This document shows, piece by piece, positions 22,714-33,070 of a DNA stretch of 64,000 bases (positions are counted from its first letter, which is position 1; each line of letters starts with the position of its first letter). The translations under genes and the position numbers were made by a program. The stretch comes from Aquilaria yunnanensis. Its lineage: Eukaryota > Streptophyta > Magnoliopsida > Malvales > Thymelaeaceae. Below the pieces are notes generated by a model, which was not told where the DNA came from, made no database searches, and worked only from the letters and a program-made list of their open reading frames with translations. The stretch spans positions 85,087,001 through 85,151,000 of the forward strand of contig CM077599.1 in the NCBI GenBank assembly GCA_039654915.1. The letters run 5' to 3'.

Positions 22714-23262
22714 ATGAAGCCTTCTCTTTCCGCTCTACGAAAATATTTCCCTTCTTTCCCAATAAATGTTCTTAAAAAGGTTTATCAAGCTAGATGTGAA
22801 CGATTCCGACTATTTATGCACAAAGGCATTCCTGATAATGTGCGATGGCTAATCGAAGCTAAAGTTCGTTCGGCTGGTGAAGTTCCAGATGCGTTCTTTC
22901 CCCGTATGCCCGGCTTTGGTAAAAGCGCTTATGCCAAAAAGAGAAGAGCAAAGAGGCTAGGCGTCTGTCACAATTGTGGATGGTGGATTTGCGGTGCTAA
23001 ATGTCGTTCTCCAGGAGTGATTACCAGAAATCGTGAAGATAGAATAAAATTCATCAAGAATGGCTTGCGTAAGGAATCTCTGGAAGATATCCGAGAGGTT
23101 CTTGAAGCGCATTCTTGCGGAATAGTGCAATTTGAGGTTGTTGGATTATGGATAATTCTCCAAAAAGAACGAGAACGTTACAGTCTTGGGAATCTGACCC
23201 TAAACGACCCTGTTTGCCAGTTTGTGAAAAAGCTAGATGAGATGCAAATCACCGATTCATAG
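22714..23262 (+). CDS. virus-like zinc-finger protein, copy D
   Basis: 182 aa when started at ATG 22714 (MKPSLSALRKYFP), which aligns with the starts of A-C. An in-frame ATG five codons upstream (22699) falls in the otherwise non-coding leader. The finger is VCHNCGWWICGAKC with Cys spacing unchanged although surrounding residues differ, a sign of constraint on the Cys frame. The basic block and FIKNGLRKES are kept. The final stop is the TAG shared with copy C. It is followed by the amplified spacer repeats and then by the LOG-like ORF. Confidence 0.7.
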   Translation: MKPSLSALRKYFPSFPINVLKKVYQARCERFRLFMHKGIPDNVRWLIEAKVRSAGEVPDAFFPRMPGFGKSAYAKKRRAKRLGVCHNCGWWICGAKCRSPGVITRNREDRIKFIKNGLRKESLEDIREVLEAHSCGIVQFEVVGLWIILQKERERYSLGNLTLNDPVCQFVKKLDEMQITDS

Positions 23263-23299
23263 AAAGCATTGAAGCCGTTACTGGACGCAAAGCCAGTAG

Positions 23300-23780
23300 A
23301 AGACGGAACAAGGTCACGATTACTGTACGTGCTAGCTGTCGCTTTTGAAATTTTTCTCCCCTTTTGGTAATAATGTATCCACTCCTGACATGAACCAAAG
23401 TCACGATTACTGTACGTGCTAGCTGTCGCTTTTGAAATTTTCCTCCTCTTTCAGCGATAATGTATCCACTTTTGACATAAGCCATAGTCACGATACTGTA
23501 CATACTAGCTGACGCTTTTGAAATTTTCCTCCCATAATGTACCCACTCCTGACATGAGCTATAATTATGACTACTGTATATACCTGCCACTTTTGAAATT
23601 TTCCTTCTCATCCGACAATCATGTACCTACTCCTGACATAAGCTACAGTCGCGACTACTGTACATGCTAGCAGCTATTTTGAAAATTTTCCTCCTCTTTT
23701 AACGATAGTGTACCCATACCTAACCAGAGTCATACCCGTGACTACTATGAATAGCTGGCAATAATGTATCCATTCTTGAA
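23300..23780 (+). repeat. ~85-bp tandem repeats derived from the ORF spacer
   Basis: Five to six units with starts near 23314, 23401, 23488, 23565, 23649 and 23729 (period 77-87). Each carries TCACGATTACTGTA, TAGCTG, TTTTGAAATTTTCCTCC and ATAATGTA(T/C)CCACT. The same words occur once in the spacer after each zinc-finger ORF, so the array is an amplified copy of that spacer, placed just before the LOG promoter module. Confidence 0.8.
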
Positions 23781-23794
23781 AAATAAAATTATTG

Positions 23795-23819
23795 CCTTAT
23801 CACTTCATCTCTATAAATA
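23795..23819 (+). promoter_or_regulatory. TATA module before LOG-like ORF
   Basis: CCTTATCACTTCATCTCTATAAATATA, with TATAAATA at about 23812. It resembles the module of ORF D (TTATCC...TCATCACTATAAATA), but the ATG follows after only 40 bp, so the leader is much shorter. Confidence 0.45.
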
Positions 23820-23851
23820 TATCCTCTTTTCTCACAAGGGTAAGGATAGGA

Positions 23852-24481
23852 ATGGAGAAAACCCCAACTCGTAAATCCCGAAGTATTTGTGTATTTTCTG
23901 GGGCTTTTCCTGGAAAAGATGAAGAGTATTTAAAAGCAGCCAACCATTTGGGTAGAGTATTAGCTGAGCGAAAAATACATTTAGTTTATGGAGGAGGTAG
24001 TGTCGGATTAATGGGAGGTGTAGCATCAGCAGCATCTCTAGGAGGAAGTCAAGTTCTGGGCATTATCCCCGGACCTCTGAAATTTATTTCTGGGGGCACG
24101 ATTGGAGAAGAATTAGTGGTTAAAAATTTGCAAGAGTGTGTGTTACAAATGCTTTTAAATGCTGATGCTTTTATCGCTCTACCAGGTGGTTTTGGCACAT
24201 TGGGAGAAGTCTTTCAAATTGCTTCCATGGCCCAACTTAATTTGCATAAGAAACCCATTGGGCTTTTAAATGTTAACAATTTCTTTACAGGTCTGATAGC
24301 TTTTATGGATTATGCTATGCAGAAGAATTTCATATCAAGAGTGGCACGGCGAATCATAATATCCGCAACAACTGCTGAAGAATTGCTAGATAAAATACAA
24401 GCTTTTGTTCCTGAACCAGATCCAACAATGATTCAGATAGACTGGACACGACAGTCTTTCCCGACCAATTCACTCCCATAA
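23852..24481 (+). CDS. LOG: LOG-like cytokinin riboside 5'-monophosphate phosphoribohydrolase, intronless
   Basis: 209 aa from ATG 23852; a longer frame from 23792 starts in the promoter module. LOG enzymes release active cytokinin bases from their ribotides in the cytosol. Seen here: an N-terminal Rossmann-type strand (ICVFSG), GGGSVGLMG at 47-55, VLGIIP near 68-73, the diagnostic PGGxGTxxE as PGGFGTLGE at 111-119, then KPIGLLNV and FISRVARRIIISA. Length is typical of plant LOGs (~210-220 aa). Plant LOG genes normally have several introns and this has none, pointing to capture through RNA. The conserved Arg-Lys normally ~15-20 residues before PGGxGTxxE is Cys-Val here (about 96-97), and the usual tripeptide after VFSG differs. 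Catalysis is therefore doubtful although the frame is fully open. Confidence 0.85.
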   Translation: MEKTPTRKSRSICVFSGAFPGKDEEYLKAANHLGRVLAERKIHLVYGGGSVGLMGGVASAASLGGSQVLGIIPGPLKFISGGTIGEELVVKNLQECVLQMLLNADAFIALPGGFGTLGEVFQIASMAQLNLHKKPIGLLNVNNFFTGLIAFMDYAMQKNFISRVARRIIISATTAEELLDKIQAFVPEPDPTMIQIDWTRQSFPTNSLP

Positions 24482-24989
24482 TGGTCCTCTACTCACCCTG
24501 TTGAAGTATTGTGGAAGAAGAAGTGATCCGATCCGTTTTGCTTGTCCTTTAGTTTTATTATCAGCATTTTCTTTCGTGTTTTAGTTTTTCTTTCAGGGAA
24601 TTTCTTTTTTTTATCTTATAAGATAGTCTCGTCCATGCTGATATTAAAACCATAGGACAATGCCTTTAGGTTGGAATGGCTGAGTAAAGAGTAATTTTTA
24701 TTGCTCTTGAGACGCATCCTATTAGGTCTACTAGGCATAACATTTTGGGATAGTTAAGCTTCAACCTTATTTGGATGACATATCTCTCAAGCGAATCTAT
24801 ATTTACTAAAGAAAATATTAAATGAACCTTGGATATTGATTCCAAACATCCGTTCCCTTTACATAATTTATTAGCGATATTGTCATCATCAAGATTCACT
24901 CATTTTATCGAAGTCTAAAGTTTCGCACTCGCTTATTATGCAAATTCACACTTTCGAAGAAAATTATTCCAATTCTAATTGCTTTCATA
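24482..24989 (+). other. non-coding stretch after LOG-like ORF
   Basis: About 500 bp of AT-rich sequence between the LOG stop and the 73-bp array. It presumably holds the 3' UTR and polyadenylation region of the LOG transcript. No ORF or repeat is supported. Confidence 0.5.
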
Positions 24990-26400
24990 TAAATTTCGCT
25001 CGAGGTTCAAGGAGAGTTCCTTAACCTCATTCAATCAAATTTTCAAACGATAGGAAAGTTCCTATCGTCGAGGTTAAAAGAATTTTCCTTAACCTCAAAA
25101 TCATCAATTTTCCTTCAAACGATAGGAGAGTTCCTATCGTCGAGGTTCTAAGGTAGGACCCTTAACCTCAAAACAATCAATTTTCCTTCAAACGATAGGA
25201 GAGTTCCTATCGTCGAGGTTCTAAGGTAGGACCCTTAACATCAAAACAATCAATTTTCCTTCAAACGATAGGAGAGTTCCTATCGTCGAGGTTCTAAGGT
25301 AGGACCCTTAACCTCAAAATCATCAATTTTCCTTCAAACGATAGGAGAGTTCCTATCGTCGAGGTTCTAAGGTAGGACCCTTAACCTCAAAATCATCAAT
25401 TTTCCTTCAAACGATAGGAGAGTTCCTATCGTCGAGGTTCTAAGGTAGGACCCTTAACCTCAAAACAATCAATTTTCCTTCAAACGATAGGAGAGTTCCT
25501 ATCATCGAGGTTCTAAGGTAGGGCCCTTAACCTCAAAACAATCAATTTTCCTTCAAACGATAGGAGAGTTCCTATCGTCGAGGTTCTAAGGTAGGACCCT
25601 TAACCTCAAAACAATCAATTTTCCTTCAAACGATAGGAGAGTTCCTATCGTCGAGGTTCTAAGGTAGGACCCTTAACCTCAAAACAATCAATTTTCCTTC
25701 AAACGATAGGAGAGTTCCTATCATGGAGGTTCTAAGGTAGGGCCCTTAACCTCAAAACAATCAATTTTCCTTCAAACGATAGGAGAGTTCCTATCGTCGA
25801 GGTTCTAAGGTAGGACCCTTAACCTCAAAATCATCAATTTTCCTTCAAACGATAGGAGAGTTCCTATCGTCGAGGTTCTAAGGTAGGGCCCTTAACCTCA
25901 AAACAATCAATTTTCCTTCAAACGATAGGAGAGTTCCTATCGTCGAGGTTCTAAGGTAGGGCCCTTAACCTCAAAATCATCAATTTTCCCTCAAATGATA
26001 GGAGAGTTCCTATCGTCGAGGTTCTAAGGTAGGACCCTTAACCTCAAAATCATCAATTTTCCTTCAAACGATAGGAGAGTTCCTATCGTCGAGGTTCTAA
26101 GGTAGGACCCTTAACCTCAAAATTATCAATTTTCATTCATCGAGGTTCTAAGGTAGGACCCTTAACCTCAAAATCATCAATTTTTCTTCAAACGATAGGA
26201 GAGTTCCTATCGTCGAGGTTCTAAGGTAGGACCCTTAACCTCAAAATCATCAATTTTCCTTCAAACGATAGGGGAGTTCCTATCGTCGAGGTTCTAAGGT
26301 AGGACCCTTAACCTCAAAATTATCAAATTTTCCCTTCAATGATAGGAGAGTTCCTATCGCAGAGGCTCTAAGGAAGATTCCTTAATCTCTGAGTTTAGGC
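24990..26400 (+). repeat. 73-bp tandem array with two potential hairpins per unit
   Basis: About 19 units of 73 bp; one near 26130 has lost its palindrome and the outer units are degenerate. Each unit has a perfect 8-bp stem, CGATAGGA/TCCTATCG, with a 4-nt loop, and a second inverted pair GAGGTT..AAGG/CCTTAACCTC. Units are nearly identical in the centre and diverge at the edges, as expected from unequal exchange. Tandem arrays just before the 3' LTR are known in Tat/Ogre-type Gypsy elements and can seed satellites. The hairpins could act in RNA packaging or stability, but that is only inference. Confidence 0.92.
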
Positions 26401-26479
26401 GACGAGAAAATTCTCGATGCCTACCTAAAGCCGGACGAAATTTGGTAACGACTTTGCATGCCTCATGTCCCATGAAGTA

Positions 26480-26495
26480 TGCAAATGGGGGCAGC
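26480..26495 (+). other. polypurine tract of the large element
   Basis: TGCAAATGGGGGCAGC ends directly at the TGTTGACACCC start of the 3' LTR. Its place and purine content fit the plus-strand priming site. Confidence 0.65.
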
Positions 26496-29106
26496 TGTTG
26501 ACACCCAATTTCGTCCGGCTTAAAAATCAAATAAAAATTAATTAAATTAAAAATTAAAACTTAAAAAAATTTATTAAATTACTTAATTAATTGATTACTT
26601 AATTAAAAAATAATAATAGTAATAATGGCAATATTATTTTAGGGGCATTCTTTTTTAGTTTGTATGTTAAAAAAAAGGGGGGGGAAGAAGAAGAAAAAAA
26701 ATAATAATAATAAATTAAATCTAAATTAATTAAAATTAAAAATTATTAATTAATTAATTAATTAAAAAGTAAAAGAAGAAAAAAACAAAAATAATAATAA
26801 AAAATGGGGAGGGTGGCCGACAGAGGCTCCCCCTCCCCTTATCCCTTATCTTCTCTCGCACTCTCAATCTTCATCTATTCTCTCCCTCTCACTCAACGCA
26901 GACAACGGACACACACAGAAAAAAAAAATAATCTTTTCTCTCTCTATTCTCTCCCTCTCACTCAAGGCAGAAGACACAGAGCTTCTACGCTCTCTCTCTC
27001 TCTCTCGCTCAACAACAGAGCTCCTTCTCATCTTCCTCTCCTAGTCCGAGCTCCGACGGTTCTATCCTCCCGAGCTCCTGTCCGTCGATCTCCCGCGTCG
27101 CACCAGACCCGCCGTCGCCATACGCTCATCTCCCTCCAGACATCGATCTATTACTCTTCGCCCAGACACAGAACTCGGTCACCCTCTGTGCTCTCCTTTC
27201 CTTCCAGCAGACAACACCCCCCTGAGACACACTCTCTAGCCTTTCTCTCAGCTCCTCCTTCTTCTTCTCTTCCCACTTTCTCCGCCATAACCATTTCCTC
27301 GCCCCACTGCCAACCCCTCCACCGTCACGCGCACAGCACTCCTACTCCGCCCTCCTCGCGCCGTCGGCCCGTCTCCCTGCCTTGTGCGCGCGTGCGTCTC
27401 CCTCTGCTGCTGCCCCTCCGCCGTTCGCCGCGTCTCCCTTGGTCGCCTCCCTGCTGCCCCTCCGCCGTTCGCCACGTCTCCCTTGGTCGCCTCCCTGCTG
27501 CCCGACGCTTCCGCGCGCCTCCACTCCAGCCGATGCCACCACTGACTCCCAGCCCATCTGTTCGCCCCTGTTGCCGTGCTCGCTCCGAGCCTCTCCATGC
27601 CTGGTCCATCCCCTGCTGGCCGCGCCCCCTCCACGTCGCGTAGTCGTCGAATCCATCGCGCCTCGCATCCCCTGCTGCTGTGCTCCTCTGCTGCGAAAAA
27701 GACGCGTTTCGTTTTTAAACTATTCACCAAGTCAAACTTTTGATTTTTTTTGGGTAAAATCATTGTTTAATCCTTAGCTTTCTTTTTTTTATTCATTTAA
27801 GTCACTAACATATTTTATCTTGCAGATTAGTCACTGACAGCAGCCTTTTTATTGTATGTTCTTTTCTTTGTTTTTATTTGTTATTATTGGCTTTCCCTTT
27901 CATTAAAATTTGATCATTGAATCGACATGGAAAATAATATAGGATTTTGATTTGACATTTATATTCATGTATATTTATTGGATTTTAGAATAGTTTAATT
28001 TTTATTTTTGTAATATATTAATCTGTATCAAATTATTGGTTAATTAATATTTAAATTTATTAGAAATCCGTCCTAAGATGGATCATCTATCCATGTCCAG
28101 ATGATTCGGTTAGAATCCATGGCTTGGATATTAATTGAAATTATTTAAAAAAAAATAAAAATAAAAATAAAATAAAATTAAATAGAAAAAAAATCCAATC
28201 GTGCACCGCCAACTACCTCAAAATCAAGGACCTTCTCGAGCTGCTCAACCAAACGATCGCCAAGAGGATCGAGAACAAAAGCGTCGAGTACGTCAGGAAA
28301 TTCTTCACTGTCGAGAATGATTATACGCCGGAGAAGAAGGCCCGCCAGTCGCGACTCGCGTTTGTTTCTTGACTCAATCAAATTTTTTAGTAAAATTCTC
28401 ATTTAGCCCTTGATTCTCTTTGTTTTTATTCATTTAAGTCATTAATGTTCTCCTGTTTTGCATATTCATCACTGACAGTATTTTTTTATGTTTTTATTTC
28501 TTTTTTTTGTTGTTGGTTTATTATTTCGAGAATCATGAATTAGTCTGTGATCAATATTACATAAAATTGCAATTTTAGGTTAGGTCAGATTTTTACCTAT
28601 TTATTTGATTTTAATTTTAATAGTTAGCATAAATTTAAAACTCATGTTTACATAACGTATAAAAAAAAAGGGGGGGTCATATTTACGAGATTTAATTCTG
28701 AGCAGATTTTAATGAAAATTCAAGAATGAATTTAGAACTAGTAAATCAAAAATCCATATCCAGATGATTCGGTTAGAATCCATGGTTTGGATATTAATTG
28801 ATATTATTTAAAGCAAACAAAAAGCAAAAATTAAAAATCAAATAATGAAACTCGGATCGCAAATCGGCTCGTTATTGACCCAGTTATGAAAGTCCATAGT
28901 TTCAGCATAATTTTAATTTTTACCCCTGCATTTATTTGATTTGTCTAATTGAGATCCTATTTTGTTCTAATTTGTAATATGGCCATTGGTTTATTGGCAT
29001 TTATTTCCTTTTATGGATTTGTTTTGTTCAGCAAATTAAAGGCATAAATTCGTTTAGAAATTAAAATTAAGCTTAGGCATAATTAAACATAATAATAATA
29101 ATAATA

Positions 29107-29148
<42 letters not shown>

Positions 29149-30387
29149 ATGGAAGGTTATCCCTCCTATTCATTTCTTTAAAAAAGTGGATGGCCAAAAA
29201 AAGCCCCACTTTATTTATTTATATATCATCTTTTGATATTCTTTTGTTTACTTTATGTGTTTTCCCATTATCTATTTGCATGTGTTATTTAATTTATGCA
29301 CCTTTTATTTTCTTAAATCGATGTTCAAAACAAACAAAAAAAAAAAAAGAAAACTTCCACTTTATTTATTGTTATTTAATTTTTCTTTATTTTATGGTTA
29401 AACTCATTTCATTTAAAGAAATTAGCCATAAAAAAAATATATAAAATAAATCTGAGCCATGTTGTTAAGTCAAAAAATTTTTTAGTTCATGGTATATTGG
29501 CTGGAAACTGTCTCGTGCCCGCTTTTGAGCTGCTTCACCTGGTGAAGAGGGTCTGGCTGAGTAACAACGCCCCGTACCATGATCAAAGTTTTTTTTTATT
29601 TTTAAACTCTTTGATTCCTTTAAATTAACTTCTTATTAAATAAAAAAAATAATTTTTTTAATTCTTTTATAAATTGAGTAATTCTTTAAATAATAAATAT
29701 CCTTCATTAAACAAGAAAAATTAAAAAAAGAAAATAAAGATAAGAAAAAGAAAGGAAAAATAAGAAAAAGAAAAGAAAGATAAAAAAAAAAAGATAAAGA
29801 AAAGAAAGAAAAGAATAATAAGATATAAAAAAGAAAGATTTTTTTAAAATCATTAACAAATTTAATAAAAAAAGACTTATAAGTTAAACTAATAATTAAT
29901 TCCATAAAATAATAATTAAATAATTAACTTTAAATTAATTTCCATATCCGGATGATTCGGTAGGATCTACAGTTTGGAAAATATCAAACTTTTTTAAATA
30001 AATTAAATAAAAACGTAAAAATCCATATTTACGATATGGATTAAATTCTTTAAAATTTCATCGAATTCCGTGTCCAAATGACTCGGCAGAGTCCATGGTT
30101 CGGAAGTATAAAATTTCATACAAATTAATTAATTAAAAAATCCACATTTCGACTAATCCAGTTAAAATTTCTAATTTTGAAAATTAACTGAAAATTATTT
30201 AAAAGCAAAGCAAAACAAAATTAAAATCAACTAAGGTGCCAATTTTTGGGCGTTTTAACAAAGTTGTTTTAACGTAACCGTACTCCCGATCCCCGAACTC
30301 TCGCAGACCATATTTTAGGTATCCAATCGACCTAAGAAAAAAACCAATTGGTGGCGACTCCCGAAAACGGCCCAACACGTTGCCACA
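26496..30387 (+). repeat. 3' LTR (3.9 kb) of the large element
   Basis: About 3892 bp, collinear with 11938-15837. Differences seen are scattered single bases (for example in the GC-rich block), a shorter and partly inverted ATT/AAT tract near 29090-29150, and small A-run changes. It ends ...GCCACA followed by the CATTG duplication. It carries the same SKP1 fragment as the 5' LTR. Confidence 0.9.
28199..28372 (+). pseudogene. SKP1: SKP1 C-terminal fragment inside the 3' LTR
   Basis: Same 57-codon frame as 13641-13814, with NYLKIKDLLELLNQTIA and NDYTPEKKA. One change turns the KN before DYTPE into EN, and a Cys codon reads Arg. It remains open to the same TGA. As it duplicates the 5' LTR copy, the fragment travels with the element. 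Confidence 0.83.
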
Positions 30388-31066
30388 CATTGATTGTCTT
30401 GGCGCTTTGTCAGATAGCACAATCTGTCGCATCCTCTATTTCTTGACGACAAAAGATGCCATCAAAACAGAGGTTTTGTCCAAAAGATGAAAGTTCCTCT
30501 GGACCTTCGTCCCTACCCTCAACTTCAGCTCCAACCATGGTTCCGTTTTGGAATTTTAAGACTTTGTAGACAAAGCCCTCATTCTTTAAATCTCCCAAGC
30601 TCAACAATCTCCTCATCAATCTAGGTCACAAGTATGTTTCAGGAAAGCCAAATCAATCCCTCAACAGTCAGATTAGCTTATGGCTCTTAAATGCCATTAA
30701 CCAGGGCATTCGTCGACTGCGATTGGACCTCTGCCATGGCCTCGTGGAGCCATTGTAGACAAAAAAATGCAAGTTTTACTTACTCCTCGAATTTTTTTAC
30801 AAGCATTCTTCCTTGACCGATCTGAGCACCAAGTTATGCAAGTATGCTCCTAGAAGGAAGGTTTCTTGGGTTTCGCTTATATCTTTGAAGATTGGTTTCA
30901 CCAAGTTTAGCAATGAAAATTTTAGAACTATTTTGTCGAGTACTCATGCTCTTGAATACTTAGAACCGCATGATTGTTACTGTTTCCGAATTCTTGTTGT
31001 TGGCCCCAAGTTGTTGTTGGGTGAACAGTAGGTGACAAACTTTGAGCATAAGATGATTATAAAAAT

Positions 31067-32520
31067 TAGGGATGACAATTAAGTGGGTCAGGTCAAGTCT
31101 AGGTTTAGTCTGGTTAGCATGAATTCGAGTCCAAGTCGGGTTATTTAGGTTCAGGTTAGACTGGGCTGGGTTTACCAGGGCTCGAATTCACTATAGGTCA
31201 GGTCAATTTCAGTTTTGGGTAACTTCAAGTCAGTTTTCGGGTCAGATTTAGGTCGAATTTTGTGTTCACTCGGATTACTAGTGTATATGCCAAAATGATT
31301 GAATTGATTTATTTTTTTTTTCATTTTTTGTTAACACTTAAATCAAAGAATTTGATTTTTTTTTGTATGATTTAATTTAAATTTATTATCAAAATATTTA
31401 TAAAAATTTTCTTCATTATAGTTTAGTACATATTTAGGTAGTTTAACATAGTTGGTAATACTTGATTTTTTTTTTAGACCTATACCCTTCAACTGTTACT
31501 GTACAGGCTATTTAGATCTTCACTCAGCTATCACTCAGACATACATTATGAAAAATTTTCTATGCTTATGTGCCAATAAAATTTATTTGAAATTACTACG
31601 AAATACAACTCAAGTTCATTATTAATGACTAAATTGTAAAATTTTAAAAATTTTAGGTAAAAGTGCAAAGATTTCAAAAGTTCAAGGACCAATGTTGTAA
31701 TTATTAGGGGTGACTGAAATAAATTTTTTCAAAATTTAGATACCTTATTGCACTATACATAAAAGTCCAGAGATGAATGTTGTAATTTTGATAACTGTCT
31801 ATCAAGATCATTAAACTTACTAAATATAAAAGCTACTTGTTTAGAAGAATTCAATATGAGACTTACTAAATATGGTAGCCTCTCCCCCAAACATAAAACT
31901 TACAAAATATAGAAGTCATACAAAAATAAAACTTACTAAATATGAAAAATCTTCCCTCAAAATATGAGAATAACTAAATATGAAAGTTTAAAAAAAATGG
32001 AGCTACTAAATATGGATTTCACCTCCCCAAATATGAGGCTTACTAAATATGAAAATCCTAAAAAAATAGAAGTTACTAATCAAAGAAGTTACCTTTCCTA
32101 AATATGGGACATACTAAATACAAAAGTTCAAAAAAATGGAAGTTACAAAATATGGAAGTTCATATATTTAGGACTTATTAAATATGGAAGATAATGAAAG
32201 ATGCAAGTTAAGGTTTTGGGTAAGTGTTAAAATCGGTTTCTTTCGGGGTTTAGTCATCTGGTCATCTTGGGTTCGGGTCAAATCAATCTTGGGTTTGAGT
32301 TATTTCGGATTCGGATCAATTCAGGCTCAGGTCATTTCGGGTTTGGGTCATTTTGTATTCGGACTTTCTCGGGTTTTTCTTTAATCGAGTTCGGTTTCAA
32401 GTTAGATGGGGTACAGTCGGGTTCAGGTCATTGACTTTTTTTTTAAAATTGGGTTAAGTCAGACTTGGTTTCGGGTGAATTTGAGTAGGCATCAAGTTGG
32501 GTTAGATTTTGTAATCCCTA
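31067..32520. mobile_element. non-autonomous hAT element inside F-box copy 3
   Basis: Termini TAGGGATGACAA and TTGTAATCCCTA are inverted repeats, and both ends carry GGGTC-rich sequence typical of one plant hAT group. Flanks ATAAAAAT (31059-31066) and ATAAAACA (32521-32528) match at 6 of 8 bases. The interior (about 31860-32180) has many diverged repeats of TTACTAAATATGAAA type and no transposase. Confidence 0.7.
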
Positions 32521-32528
32521 ATAAAACA

Positions 32529-33070
32529 GACACCAGAAAATTTGCATGATTCACCCTTAATTTGGGGTTACGGCCATGGGACAAACTCTAAGATTTTCTC
32601 CCACTATAAAAATAGTAGGCTTATAAAGAGAGAAACTTTTGTAGAAAAAAAATTATAAAAGGTATGAGATAAACCCAAAATAGTGACACTTAATTGGTTT
32701 CCAAACACCCAAAATAAATATCTAATTATTTTGTCACTCCTAAAAAATAAATCCCTCTTTCTCAACTTTTTTTTACTCACAGAGTTGAGCAAGCTACAAG
32801 TAAAATATTGAGGAGATGACATGGCTATTTATAGCTGAAGCACTGCCTGAATTTCAATGCATTCAGCAACATTCTCTTTGCTACCAGCCACTACCATTAT
32901 TTTACAAGCTCTCAGCCTTAATTTTTGATCAAATAAAGAGAAAAAGGGAGAGAAAAAACAAAAGAAGCAAAAGAAACAAAAGAATCCCACATTAGGGGAA
33001 GAAAAGTGTATGATTGCTTGAAGAAACTGGTGTTGAGACAAAGATGGTTTTATTCTCATATTTAAAAATT
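32529..33070. other. unidentified block between hAT element and resumed F-box exon
   Basis: Homologous F-box copies have nothing here, so this ~540 bp is a second insertion or remnant. On the minus strand it has a TATA-like CTATAAATAG (about 32827-32836). It could be a transposon or LTR fragment; no terminal repeats were found. Confidence 0.4.

Larger units (their letters stand above)
11938..30387 (+). mobile_element. 18.45-kb gene-carrying LTR retrotransposon, non-autonomous
   Basis: Two direct ~3.9-kb LTRs (11938-15837 and 26496-30387), both TGTTGACACCC...GCCACA, enclose 10.7 kb. CATTG occurs immediately outside both ends (11933-11937, 30388-30392), a 5-bp target duplication that proves one insertion event. 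The primer site at 15841 and purine tract before 26496 set plus orientation. No complete gag, protease, reverse transcriptase or integrase is present. Instead the interior carries repeat-rich leader, four tandem zinc-finger ORFs, a LOG-like ORF and a 73-bp tandem array. LTR size, primer site, a possible pol remnant and a tandem array before the 3' LTR suggest the Tat/Ogre branch of Gypsy. Movement would need proteins from an autonomous relative. Confidence 0.9.

Noticed and set aside
24990..26400. CRISPR-like repeat array
   Set aside because: The repeat fills the whole 73-bp period with no unique spacers, and the context is a plant retrotransposon; it is a tandem minisatellite.
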